Below are positions 7,082-13,832 of a stretch of DNA of 20,845 nucleotides, one piece after another (positions within the stretch are counted from its first letter, which is position 1; each line of letters opens with the position of its first letter). This DNA comes from a virus. The DNA lies in the IMG/VR virus record IMGVR_UViG_3300021343_000069, positions 1 to 20,845 of that record. One strand, written 5' to 3'. Both the position numbers and the translations under genes were made by a program. The notes under the pieces were generated by a model. The model saw nothing but the letters and a program-made list of their open reading frames with translations, made no database searches and had not been told where the DNA came from.

Positions 7082-7493
7082 GGAGCAGCTGGATATCCTG
7101 GGGAGCGACAGCTACACCGAGTCGCTGCTGTCGCACCTGGATGAGGTGCCGGCGGAGGAGATCCGCAGCCATTGGCCGCAGGACGCGGCCGCGCTGCTGG
7201 ATATCTTCACGGCCCGTCTGACCTCCAGCGGGGCTGAGCCTGAAGTGGCGGTCAAACAGGCCATCAAGCTGCTGGCCGACGCCGCCGAGTACGGCGGGGG
7301 CCGCAACTGGTATCTACCCACCAAGGAAAGCTTGCTGCAACAGCTGCGGGACCAGCAAATCTACCGGGACAGCCGCAAGATGCAGGTGCGCGACCTGGTG
7401 AAGAAGTACAAGCTCAGCGAACCCCATATCTACCGCATTATCAAGCGTCAACAAAGTCTCTTCATCAAACGCCGTCAGGGCGATCTTTTTTAA
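7059..7493 (+). CDS. mor: Mor/C-family middle or late transcription activator
   Basis: 144 residues from the GTG at 7059, chosen because AGGAGG (7044-7049) lies nine bases before it; the frame is open further upstream to 7020 without a ribosome site. The Mor/C signature is clear: GGGRNWYLPTKESLLQQLRD (residues 79-98), then IYRDSR and a helix-turn-helix VRDLVKKYKLSEPHIYRIIKRQQ (110-132). Mor and C of Mu are dimeric activators that bind dyads near -40 of the middle and late promoters and recruit RNA polymerase. Only one member of the family is seen before the late genes, so it probably activates the late operon directly. It is the last gene of the early transcript; a terminator follows four bases after its stop. 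Confidence 0.93.
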   Translation: MTADNYSEEQLDILGSDSYTESLLSHLDEVPAEEIRSHWPQDAAALLDIFTARLTSSGAEPEVAVKQAIKLLADAAEYGGGRNWYLPTKESLLQQLRDQQIYRDSRKMQVRDLVKKYKLSEPHIYRIIKRQQSLFIKRRQGDLF

Positions 7494-7497
7494 CCAG

Positions 7498-7521
7498 GGC
7501 TCTTGTATTAAGAGCCTTTTT
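7498..7521 (+). terminator. intrinsic terminator after the activator gene
   Basis: GGCTCTT (7498-7504), loop GTATT, AAGAGCC (7510-7516), then five T's (7517-7521). This is a perfect 7-bp stem with a U-tract, placed directly after the Mor/C stop. It should end the early operon and keep early transcription out of the cargo and late genes. Confidence 0.9.
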
Positions 7522-7854
7522 CGCGTCAAAACAAACCTTTGTTTGATAAATGAACACTGGTGTGTTGACCGGCTATCTAAAATGCTCGGTCTCGTGGGCG
7601 ATTGATGTGATTGGCCGATTTACCAATTCTGGGTTTGATAAATAAGCTTCGGCTTACAGATACCTAAGTTAATTGGTGGTTGGTCATAAAATAAGCGGCC
7701 ACAGTCATCTATATAAAAAATGTTTAATATACGATTTAATAGTGCCACTACATATTGATTTAGGTTGTTGAATATTGGTAATTCCAGTATATATTTTACT
7801 CATGCCAAACAGTTTGCAGCTCTACTCAACCTAGCTTTGCTTGGAAGGTAAAAA
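7522..7854 (+). promoter_or_regulatory. AT-rich regulatory region with dyads and a UUCG hairpin before the SIR2-like gene
   Basis: No gene is seen in this 333-bp stretch, but it is rich in signals. A perfect dyad AAACAAA-CC-TTTGTTT lies at 7529-7544 and could be an activator or operator site. The 11-mer GTTTGATAAAT occurs twice, at 7541-7551 and 7633-7643. ACCAATT (7622-7628) and AATTGGT (7671-7677) are perfect complementary arms enclosing a TAAGC-TTCG-GCTTA hairpin (7643-7656), whose UUCG loop is a very stable RNA tetraloop. A candidate host promoter is TTGTTG (7765-7770) with TATATA (7788-7793) after 17 bases, or TATATT two bases further on. GGAAGG (7843-7848) is the ribosome site of the next gene. 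The function of each element is inferred. Confidence 0.5.
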
Positions 7855-10332
7855 ATGAAGCGTTCAGAATTAAAAGGAATAAAAGTTAAAAATAGTTACG
7901 ATAAGGATTCCTTAGAATCAGTGATATCTAAAGTGTATGCTGAAAATACCTTATTGTTTATTGGTGCAGGTTTCTCTCTAGGAAGTAAAGATCAAACAGA
8001 GGAATCTGTACTGCTAGCCAAAGATCTATCAATAAAAATATGTAAGCTAGGTGATTTTGACGAGGATGAAGATCTGGCGTACTCTGCAGATTACTATCTT
8101 AAATACCATGACGCTAGTGCGCTGATCGGATTGCTGAAAAATTGTTTTACTGTCAAAGATGTGTCTCCATCCCACGAAAAAATTGCGCGAGTAAACTGGC
8201 GTCGAGTCTACACTACAAACTATGATAATTGCTTTGAGTTAGCCTCGGGTAAGGTTGGAAAAGTTATATCGCCAATTACGCTTGAGGACAGTCCAGCTAA
8301 ATACTTCCGTAGTCGGGATATATGCATACATATCAATGGGGCAATTCAGCTCCTTGATAATGAATCTCTAGAAAAATCGTTCAAATTAACTGAATCATCC
8401 TATACGAACTCTGATGCATTTTCAGATTCTTCATGGGCATATCGCTTCAAAAAAGACCTGGAGGTTTGTAGTCAGATTATATTTGTCGGTTACTCACTAT
8501 ATGATATGGAGATTAAGCGGCTACTAATAAGCAATGAAGCCATAAAAGGAAAAACATTTTTTGTTACTAGGGAAAATGTTTCAAATAAGGAACATCATAG
8601 GATTTCCTCGTTCGGCGAGGTTTTTCCTATTGGTATAAATAAATTTGCAGAGCTTATAGAGAAAAATAAGCCAAAAGAACTACCTAAAGGTATTGATTAT
8701 CTGTCCTCCCTGCAGAGAGAAGAGATAAAGTATGAGGCGGAGTTTAGCGATTCTGATGTAAGAGATTTTTTGCTTCGAGGGAAATTAAATTCCGATTACA
8801 TTGCGTCATCTTTGACGTCGGATAATGACACTTATGCAATCAGAAGAAAACAGATTTCTGAGTCATTGGATATTTTTAATTCAACTAATATCATTGTTAT
8901 CCACGGTGCTTTGGCAAACGGTAAAAGTGTTTTAGCGAGGCAAATCGCATCGCAACTTCTTCTTGAAGGTAAGCTTGTGTATACAGTTAAAGATGAAGAG
9001 GCTGATTATGAGGCTGATATAGAAGCTTTAGCCAATCTAAATCAAAAGGTGTATTTACTAATAGATGACTTTGAGCGGAGCCTAGATGTCGTCAGGTATT
9101 TTTCCTCCTGTTTGGCAGATAATGGTAAGATGATACTAACAGAGCGCCCTCATCGTTATAGACGTGCAATGACGAAATTGACTGAGTACGGTTTAAGTTG
9201 CTATTGCATAAATGTTGACTATCTGCATGAAACCGAAGTTAAAGAACTGGCTAATATTTTGTCTAACACAGGTTTGTGGGGCGATCTTGGGGGCGATAGC
9301 TGCGACAGGCAAATTCGATACCTAACCGAGAGATGTGAGTCGCAAATATCGATAGTATTATTGAATTTATTAAAATCTTCCCATGTGTTGAGTAGGTTTC
9401 AGTCCGCATTCTCAGAGATTCTAAAATATCCAGAAACAAAAAAAGCGGTTTATGCGATCTGCCTCATACAACACATTTATCCTTCGGCATGTAAAAAAAG
9501 TTTCATCTCAGACATTGCAGACTCCAATCATGTATATAGTAAGGATTTCGATGACCGTGTTCTCGGATCGGGACTTTTTGAATTTAGAGGTGATAGCTTA
9601 GTTACTCGTTCTTCTATTTTTGGCACATTTATTTTGAGTAGCCTTTATAGGGCAAGTTATTCAATAGATCAAATGGTCAGAATTGTTGAAATGCTGCAGC
9701 GGAGAAAGTCAACTAGAACTGTTGAAGAAAGCGAGATTTATCGGAGTATTATGACCTTTGGTACTTTGTCTGCAATACTGCCAGACGATAATAAATCGAA
9801 TTCCTATATGCAGTTTTATGAAAAAGTTAAGTCTGCAGTTCCATCTGTTACCTACAATCCTCACTACTGGTTGCAATATGCAATGGCCGTAATGAGTGAC
9901 GACAATCTGTCGGATGCGGAAATTATTCTTAAGACTGCTTATTCTAAAGCTGAAAATAATCCCGATTACGATACAACTTATATTGATAACCAGTTCGCAA
10001 GGCTTAATCTTAAGAAGGCGATTTCAGAAAAAGAACAAAGTATAAGTATTGAGTACTTCATGGAAGCACATAGAATTCTAAGAAGAGAAAGAAATGATAT
10101 CTACAAATTTAGGCAGGCCGGATTGTATTTGCCTTATTATGATGAGATGTACAAAAATCTTTCGAGAAAAAATAAAGTAAATTTTGAACACGCATTAAAG
10201 GAAATTACAGAAGATTTTAAAAGGTTTGTTGAGACGGAGTACCCTTACGGTATCATTCCTCCTTTTCAGGAGAAAATTCTAAGTGATTTTGAGGGTGCTA
10301 TTGACGAAATAAAAAATAATAGAGGTGAGTAA
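7855..10332 (+). CDS. SIR2-like / P-loop NTPase protein, probable anti-phage effector
   Basis: An 825-residue protein with an N-terminal SIR2-like domain: FIGAGFS (NAD-binding GAGxS, residues 35-41), TTNYD (120-124), IHINGA with the likely catalytic His at 159 in place of the usual HG motif, and FVGYSLYD (210-217). It is followed by a P-loop NTPase: Walker A HGALANGKS (350-358), Walker B VYLLIDDFE (399-407), and an arginine-rich ERPHRYRR (430-437) as possible sensor. The C-terminal third (about 640-800) is helical and TPR-like. SIR2 domains fused to STAND-type or related ATPases are known in defence systems such as Avs5-type proteins, where phage sensing triggers NAD+ depletion. I infer that role here; the exact family is not identified. 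The gene is far more AT-rich than the phage core, has its own candidate promoter, and sits between terminator and late operon, as a moron does. Confidence 0.82.
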   Translation: MKRSELKGIKVKNSYDKDSLESVISKVYAENTLLFIGAGFSLGSKDQTEESVLLAKDLSIKICKLGDFDEDEDLAYSADYYLKYHDASALIGLLKNCFTVKDVSPSHEKIARVNWRRVYTTNYDNCFELASGKVGKVISPITLEDSPAKYFRSRDICIHINGAIQLLDNESLEKSFKLTESSYTNSDAFSDSSWAYRFKKDLEVCSQIIFVGYSLYDMEIKRLLISNEAIKGKTFFVTRENVSNKEHHRISSFGEVFPIGINKFAELIEKNKPKELPKGIDYLSSLQREEIKYEAEFSDSDVRDFLLRGKLNSDYIASSLTSDNDTYAIRRKQISESLDIFNSTNIIVIHGALANGKSVLARQIASQLLLEGKLVYTVKDEEADYEADIEALANLNQKVYLLIDDFERSLDVVRYFSSCLADNGKMILTERPHRYRRAMTKLTEYGLSCYCINVDYLHETEVKELANILSNTGLWGDLGGDSCDRQIRYLTERCESQISIVLLNLLKSSHVLSRFQSAFSEILKYPETKKAVYAICLIQHIYPSACKKSFISDIADSNHVYSKDFDDRVLGSGLFEFRGDSLVTRSSIFGTFILSSLYRASYSIDQMVRIVEMLQRRKSTRTVEESEIYRSIMTFGTLSAILPDDNKSNSYMQFYEKVKSAVPSVTYNPHYWLQYAMAVMSDDNLSDAEIILKTAYSKAENNPDYDTTYIDNQFARLNLKKAISEKEQSISIEYFMEAHRILRRERNDIYKFRQAGLYLPYYDEMYKNLSRKNKVNFEHALKEITEDFKRFVETEYPYGIIPPFQEKILSDFEGAIDEIKNNRGE

Positions 10333-10456
10333 GAAATTATCCCTGTATTGGGTGTTTGTGATGATTTTCTGTCAGGCTGCTAACTTTTTTAGAGCGGTAG
10401 GGGTGTGCTGATTTTCTCTACTTTGCTGTGCTTTTTTATTTGGCTGTCGGATAGTA

Positions 10457-10485
10457 TTGAAAACGTCTAGCAATGTAATTATAGG
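10457..10485 (+). promoter_or_regulatory. candidate promoter of the 207-aa cargo gene
   Basis: TTGAAA (10457-10462) and TATAGG (10480-10485) are separated by 17 bases in the 189-bp gap 10333-10521. The -35 box matches TTGACA well, the -10 box less well. The gap otherwise shows T-rich runs (for example CTTTTTTAG near 10383 and GCTTTTTTATT near 10430) without a convincing stem. A separate promoter would let this gene be expressed independently of the SIR2-like gene. Confidence 0.4.
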
Positions 10486-10521
10486 CGTGATGTATTTCGT
10501 TAAAGCTAGGTGGAAGTATAG

Positions 10522-11145
10522 ATGAATGAAGAGTTTAACCCAGTTGAAGTTTGGATGTATTACGGCTTGTCAGATCTTTATTTTGGTTGGAAAAATCAGG
10601 AGTATAGCATTCATCGTTACGGGACCTTCTTTTATATAATGGCTGCCGAAAAGCATTTAAAGTCGGTTTTGATATGCTCCAATGCGAAGGAGTACGAAGG
10701 GAAAGGCTCTGTCGACGAAAAGAAGCTTGCCGTGGAAAAGATAGCTAAAGGATATTCGCATAATTTTAAGAAAATGATCAATGATGTTGGTTCGATATAT
10801 TATAAAGAGATGCATAAAAGGTTTGTCGACGATAGTCATCTAGGCTTCGAGTCAGAAATAATAATTAAGGCTATGGTTGAAGGCTATATGGAAACTCGAT
10901 ACCCAAGTCTGAAAACTACCTCAAGGCATTTCCCAGTGAAGAGTCACCCTAATGTTTACCATGATCCCTTGGGGTCATCGTTTTTTACTGAGTTTGTCGA
11001 AAGATTGTGCATTCAATGCTGGAGTTGTTTGGTGAAAAAAGGATTAAATGCAGCAGAAGTCCTCTCAAGGGTTAGGGTGAGGTTTTCTAATAATGAAGAT
11101 TTTGGTCGATTCGAAAGCTTATATTTTGAGAGATTGAATGTATAG
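10522..11145 (+). CDS. unknown AT-rich cargo protein with HEPN-like features
   Basis: A 207-residue protein, ATG with AGGTGG (10508-10513) eight bases upstream. No family is certain. Visible features: a helical N-terminus with YGTFFYIMAAEKHLKSVLI (residues 33-51), GYSHNFKKMI (77-86), and VEGYMETRYPSL (119-130). The order AAEK-LK ... HN(L/F)-K(M/L) ... RYP recalls HEPN-domain proteins, in which such helices form the four-helix bundle of RNases and toxins. A clear catalytic R-x4-6-H is not obvious; K141-x-H or R-x-F-P-V-K-S-H (135-142) would be candidates. HEPN genes commonly accompany defence or toxin systems, so a link to the upstream SIR2-like gene is plausible. It shares that gene's low GC and is separated from it by 189 bp, so it may be an independent moron. 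Confidence 0.55.
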   Translation: MNEEFNPVEVWMYYGLSDLYFGWKNQEYSIHRYGTFFYIMAAEKHLKSVLICSNAKEYEGKGSVDEKKLAVEKIAKGYSHNFKKMINDVGSIYYKEMHKRFVDDSHLGFESEIIIKAMVEGYMETRYPSLKTTSRHFPVKSHPNVYHDPLGSSFFTEFVERLCIQCWSCLVKKGLNAAEVLSRVRVRFSNNEDFGRFESLYFERLNV

Positions 11146-11294
11146 CCTTAGCAATTACATGCATTAAAAATCTTCCGCACTACAATTGAAAGTGATGTAG
11201 AGAGCTTAGTGAAAAGGGGTGGCCTTTTCAGCTGCTTTAGATTTTTCGACATAAGATAATCCAGCTTTCCATAAAGCCTCAGTACGCTGGGGCT
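11146..11294 (+). promoter_or_regulatory. junction region expected to hold the late promoter
   Basis: This 149-bp gap joins the AT-rich cargo to the GC-rich lysis genes, so the activator-dependent late promoter is expected here. A hairpin GAAAAGG-GGTGG-CCTTTTC lies at 11211-11229, and TAAGAT/GATAAT (11252-11260) resembles a -10 box. No good -35 box precedes it at 16-18 bases, which is what one expects for a Mor/C-dependent promoter. No strong Shine-Dalgarno is seen before the endolysin ATG (only CTGGGG). The assignment as late promoter is inferred from position. Confidence 0.4.
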
Positions 11295-11822
11295 ATGAAA
11301 ACACATCCCTACTCCAAAGTCTTTGAAGCCGCCTTTCGGCACCTGCTGGAGCTTGAAGGTGGCTATTCTGATGACCCCGATGATCGCGGTGGCCAAACCA
11401 AATACGGTATCTCCAAGCGAGCCCACCCCGATGTCGACATTCCCAACCTAACTCTTGGGCAAGCCAAAGCCATTTATTGGCAATCCTATTGGTGCGCCAA
11501 TCACTGCGACAAACTATCAGAGCCGTTGGCCTTGGCGCTGTTTGACGGCGTGGTCAATCACCGGGCCAAGGTTGCCCGCAAATTGCTGCAGCTTGCATTG
11601 AGCGTCAATCCCGACGGCATCTTGGGGCCGGTGACATTATCCACTGCTGCTAGTGCGGATTGCAAACGGGTAATCGCCCGTTACTTTGCCGGCCGCGCAA
11701 ACCTCTACCGGGAAATTATTGCCGCCAACAGCAGTCAGGCAAAGTTCGCTTACGGCTGGTTTAAGCGCCTTTTTAAAGTTCAGCAATACATCCTGGAGGA
11801 ATGCTGGCCATGGCACCCTTAG
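11295..11822 (+). CDS. GH108 endolysin with PG_binding_3 domain
   Basis: A 175-residue peptidoglycan-degrading enzyme. The N-terminal GH108 domain (residues about 10-98) carries the signature LELEGGYSDDPDDRGGQTKYGIS with the catalytic Glu at residue 21 (EGG). It continues with LTLGQAKAIYWQSYW and ALALFDGVVNHR. The C-terminal part, from about 100, has the PG_binding_3 pattern LLQLALSVNPDGILGPVTLSTA and RANLYREII, ending in a Trp-rich tail. There is no signal peptide, so release depends on the holin-like protein encoded next. It is the first gene of the lysis cassette and acts at the end of the lytic cycle on the cell wall. Its 3' end overlaps the next gene by 13 bases. Confidence 0.92.
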   Translation: MKTHPYSKVFEAAFRHLLELEGGYSDDPDDRGGQTKYGISKRAHPDVDIPNLTLGQAKAIYWQSYWCANHCDKLSEPLALALFDGVVNHRAKVARKLLQLALSVNPDGILGPVTLSTAASADCKRVIARYFAGRANLYREIIAANSSQAKFAYGWFKRLFKVQQYILEECWPWHP

Positions 11823-12391
11823 TGCAATTGTTATTGAGTGCCGGGCCAACTGTCATTCGTTTAATTGGGGAGCGGTTTGGCGATAAAGGCAAAGATGTGG
11901 CCCACAAGGTGGCAACGGTGGTGGAAGCCGTCCAGGGTAAGCCGCCGACAGAGGCCGCCGGAGATATTAATACCGCTGTGCAGGGTATGAGCCCGGATGA
12001 AATGGTCGTATTCAGTCAGATGCAGATTGAGCTAGCGCGCATCGCAGCAGAAAGGGAAAAGCAGGCCCTGGATCACGAGCTGGGGATGTACACCCAGGAG
12101 CAGCAAACCCACCGCACTGAAGCGACCGAGGGTACCGACTTTGTCAAAGAAACCCGCCCGCGCATTGCCAGGCAGTCGGCGGCAGCCTGTTTTATTTATG
12201 TGTTGGTGTTTGAACTGATCGAAGCTATTGGCAAGTTGGTGGATAAAACCATTGCTGGCGCCGACTGGGAAATTGCCACCGCCTTGCTGGCCCCCTGTTT
12301 GGGCTACATGGGGATGCGTACCCTGGACGCCTTCAGCAAATGGAAAACAGCCCCCGCCGATTTACTACATAAGATAGAGGGACGCCGTTGA
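11810..12391 (+). CDS. holin-like membrane protein (GTA_holin_3TM type)
   Basis: 193 residues. The start at ATG 11810 is preferred over ATG 11801 because GGAGGA (11795-11800) gives nine bases to the former and none to the latter. The layout fits the 'holin of 3TMs' family: a short hydrophobic N-terminus (APLVQLLLSAGPTVIRLI), a long charged helical stretch (about 65-115), then two hydrophobic segments, AAACFIYVLVFELIEAI (about 124-140) and IATALLAPCLGYMGM (155-169). Proteins of this kind follow the endolysin in Mu-like phages and gene-transfer agents and are thought to let the endolysin through the inner membrane. The holin role rests on family resemblance and context. Its stop overlaps the next start (TGATG). 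Confidence 0.75.
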   Translation: MAPLVQLLLSAGPTVIRLIGERFGDKGKDVAHKVATVVEAVQGKPPTEAAGDINTAVQGMSPDEMVVFSQMQIELARIAAEREKQALDHELGMYTQEQQTHRTEATEGTDFVKETRPRIARQSAAACFIYVLVFELIEAIGKLVDKTIAGADWEIATALLAPCLGYMGMRTLDAFSKWKTAPADLLHKIEGRR

Positions 12392-12624
12392 TGGATCAGT
12401 TAGACAGAGCCAAACAGATTGAGATGCGGCAGCGTCAACAGGCGCTGGAATCGCAACGCGCCAAGGCGCGTGAAACAGAAGCTCCCGATGAGGTCGGCGG
12501 TGTACGCTACTGCCTAGATTGCGGCGATGCCATTCCCAAAGCGCGACTGACCGCGCGGCCGGAATCCGTACGCTGCGTGGAGTGTAAAGGTTTCACGGAA
12601 AAGCGAGGGGCGCACTATGCCTGA
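12391..12624 (+). CDS. TraR/DksA-type zinc finger protein
   Basis: 77 residues from ATG 12391 (TTG 12388 is in frame but less likely). An N-terminal coiled-coil-like helix rich in Gln, Arg and Glu is followed by a four-Cys zinc finger: YCLDCGDAIP (C41, C44) and VRCVECKGF (C62, C65), C-x2-C-x17-C-x2-C as in DksA and TraR. TraR and short phage relatives bind in the RNA polymerase secondary channel and mimic DksA plus ppGpp. That role is likely but not shown here; the short helical part may lack the acidic DxxDxA tip. The gene belongs to the lysis/packaging operon of Mu-like phages, with eight bases of overlap to the next gene. Confidence 0.88.
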   Translation: MDQLDRAKQIEMRQRQQALESQRAKARETEAPDEVGGVRYCLDCGDAIPKARLTARPESVRCVECKGFTEKRGAHYA

Positions 12625-12970
12625 AACGGATTACAAGGCTCTGACGTTTTACCTGCATGTATTCGAGTTTATCTGCATTGGTGTGGTTGGCGTATACACC
12701 TGGCTGGTAAATCGCCACAAGGCCAACGCCGATGCGATCGGCGATTTGGGTAAGGCCCTGCGCACGGAAATGAACGAGCTGGATGACAGGGTGATCCGTG
12801 TGGAAAAAAGCATTGAGCACCTGCCCACCCACAAGGATATCGAGCAGCTCAATCGCCGGATTGACGATGTGGCCCAGGAAGTGCGCAAACTGGAGGGCAC
12901 GCTGGTACAGGTCAATAACAGCGTGCAGATGATTCACCAACACCTACTGAACGCCAAGGAACCCTCATGA
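12617..12970 (+). CDS. DUF2730 membrane-anchored coiled-coil protein (Mu gp25-like)
   Basis: 117 residues: a hydrophobic segment near the N-terminus (LTFYLHVFEFICIGVVGVYT, residues 9-28) followed by a basic VNRHK stop-transfer and a long heptad-like helical domain (LGKALRTEMNELDDRVIRVE, EQLNRRIDDVAQEVRKLEG, VNNSVQMIHQHL). This matches the DUF2730 family, equal to Mu gp25, encoded just before the terminase genes. The function is unknown. A spanin-like or inner-membrane role in lysis would be compatible with the topology, but that is inference. The start and stop both overlap neighbouring genes. Confidence 0.82.
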   Translation: MPETDYKALTFYLHVFEFICIGVVGVYTWLVNRHKANADAIGDLGKALRTEMNELDDRVIRVEKSIEHLPTHKDIEQLNRRIDDVAQEVRKLEGTLVQVNNSVQMIHQHLLNAKEPS

Positions 12971-13263
12971 GCTACCGTGATATTTTGGATGAAAATCAGC
13001 GCTTGTGTATTTTGCTGGCACTTGAAGAGATGCCGGTCTACCAGGCCAACGACAGCATCTTGCACACGGTGCTGGAGCGTTACGGCCACAGTCTGAGCCG
13101 TGACCAGGTGCGCACTCATATCAGCTGGCTGCAAGAACAGGGGTTGCTGACTGTGGACATGGTGAGCCGTACCCAAGTAGCCACCCTGACCGGGCGCGGC
13201 ATTGATGTGGCCCGAGGGCGCGCTTTCCTGCCCGGCGTCAAGCGCCCCGAACCGAAGGGGTAA
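12967..13263 (+). CDS. winged-helix phage protein (VpaChn25_0724 / Mu gp26 type)
   Basis: 98 residues. The order of helices and wing, ENQRLCILLALEEMPVYQAN, SILHTVLERYGHSLSRDQVR, HISWLQEQGLLTVDMV and VATLTGRGIDVARGR, matches the VpaChn25_0724 family, the Mu gp26-like protein encoded between DUF2730 and the small terminase. The pattern 'L--W L-EQGLL-------VATLT-RG-DVA-GR' is especially typical. It is probably a winged-helix DNA-binding protein, but no role has been proved. The ATG overlaps the upstream stop (ATGA). Confidence 0.85.
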   Translation: MSYRDILDENQRLCILLALEEMPVYQANDSILHTVLERYGHSLSRDQVRTHISWLQEQGLLTVDMVSRTQVATLTGRGIDVARGRAFLPGVKRPEPKG

Positions 13264-13268
13264 TGGTG

Positions 13269-13832
13269 ATGACCGAACGCCGCACCCGAGGGCGACAGTC
13301 CAAAATCATGCAGTTGCCGGATCATATCAAGGCGCAGCTAGATGCCATGTTGCGCGAGGGCTATCCGCAGACAGCGATCCTGGCACATATCAACGTGCGA
13401 CTGGAAAATGAAGGCGTTGAACCGGTCTCTTACAGCAGCCTCAACCGCTACAGCACCAACATGGAGAGCATCGGTCGGGAAATTCGCGAGATGCGCGAAG
13501 TGGCCGATGTATGGGTGGCACAGCTGGGCAGCAAACCCACCGGCGAGATGAGCAAGCTGCTGGTGGAAATGTTGCGCGGGCAGGTCTTCAAGTTGATGAC
13601 CGAAACCTTCAACGACCCGGAAAGCGTGATTGATCCCGGCATGGTAAAGGATTTGGCGCTGGGCATTCAGCGCTTGGAAAATGCCGCGCTCAGCAGCCAC
13701 AAGCGAGAAAAAGAGATCCGCAAAGCCTTTGCCGAGGAGGCAGCCAAAGAGGTGGAAGCGGCGGCGGTTTCTCAGGGCCTCACCCAGGAAGGCGTCAAAG
13801 CCATTAAAGAACAGATCCTGGGTATTGCGTAG
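13269..13832 (+). CDS. DUF3486 family small terminase subunit (Mu gp27-like)
   Basis: About 187 residues. ATG 13269 is preferred since GAAGGGG ends at 13260 (eight bases away); ATG 13263 in the same frame would leave only two bases. The N-terminus is a helix-turn-helix (IKAQLDAMLREGYPQTAILAHINVRLENEG, then SYSSLNRYSTNM), as in DUF3486, and the rest is a long helical oligomerisation region (LVEMLRGQVFKLMTE, DLALGIQRLENAALSSHKREKEIRK). Small terminases bind phage DNA near the left end and bring in the large subunit to begin headful packaging. Mu gp27 is the counterpart. The stop overlaps the terminase GTG (TAGTG). Confidence 0.88.
   Translation: MTERRTRGRQSKIMQLPDHIKAQLDAMLREGYPQTAILAHINVRLENEGVEPVSYSSLNRYSTNMESIGREIREMREVADVWVAQLGSKPTGEMSKLLVEMLRGQVFKLMTETFNDPESVIDPGMVKDLALGIQRLENAALSSHKREKEIRKAFAEEAAKEVEAAAVSQGLTQEGVKAIKEQILGIA

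Noticed and set aside
11211-11229. hairpin GAAAAGG-GGTGG-CCTTTTC as terminator of the cargo
   Set aside because: The T's are within the stem and no U-tract follows it, so termination on the plus strand is not convincing; kept only as part of the junction region.
11148-11426. 92-codon minus-strand frame between cargo and endolysin
   Set aside because: It overlaps the conserved 5' part of the endolysin and has no clear ribosome site or motif.
12391-12970. Rz/Rz1-type spanin pair nested in the lysis cassette
   Set aside because: The DUF2730 protein has a suitable N-terminal membrane anchor and coiled coil, but no nested lipoprotein frame with a lipobox was seen, so a spanin call is not supported.
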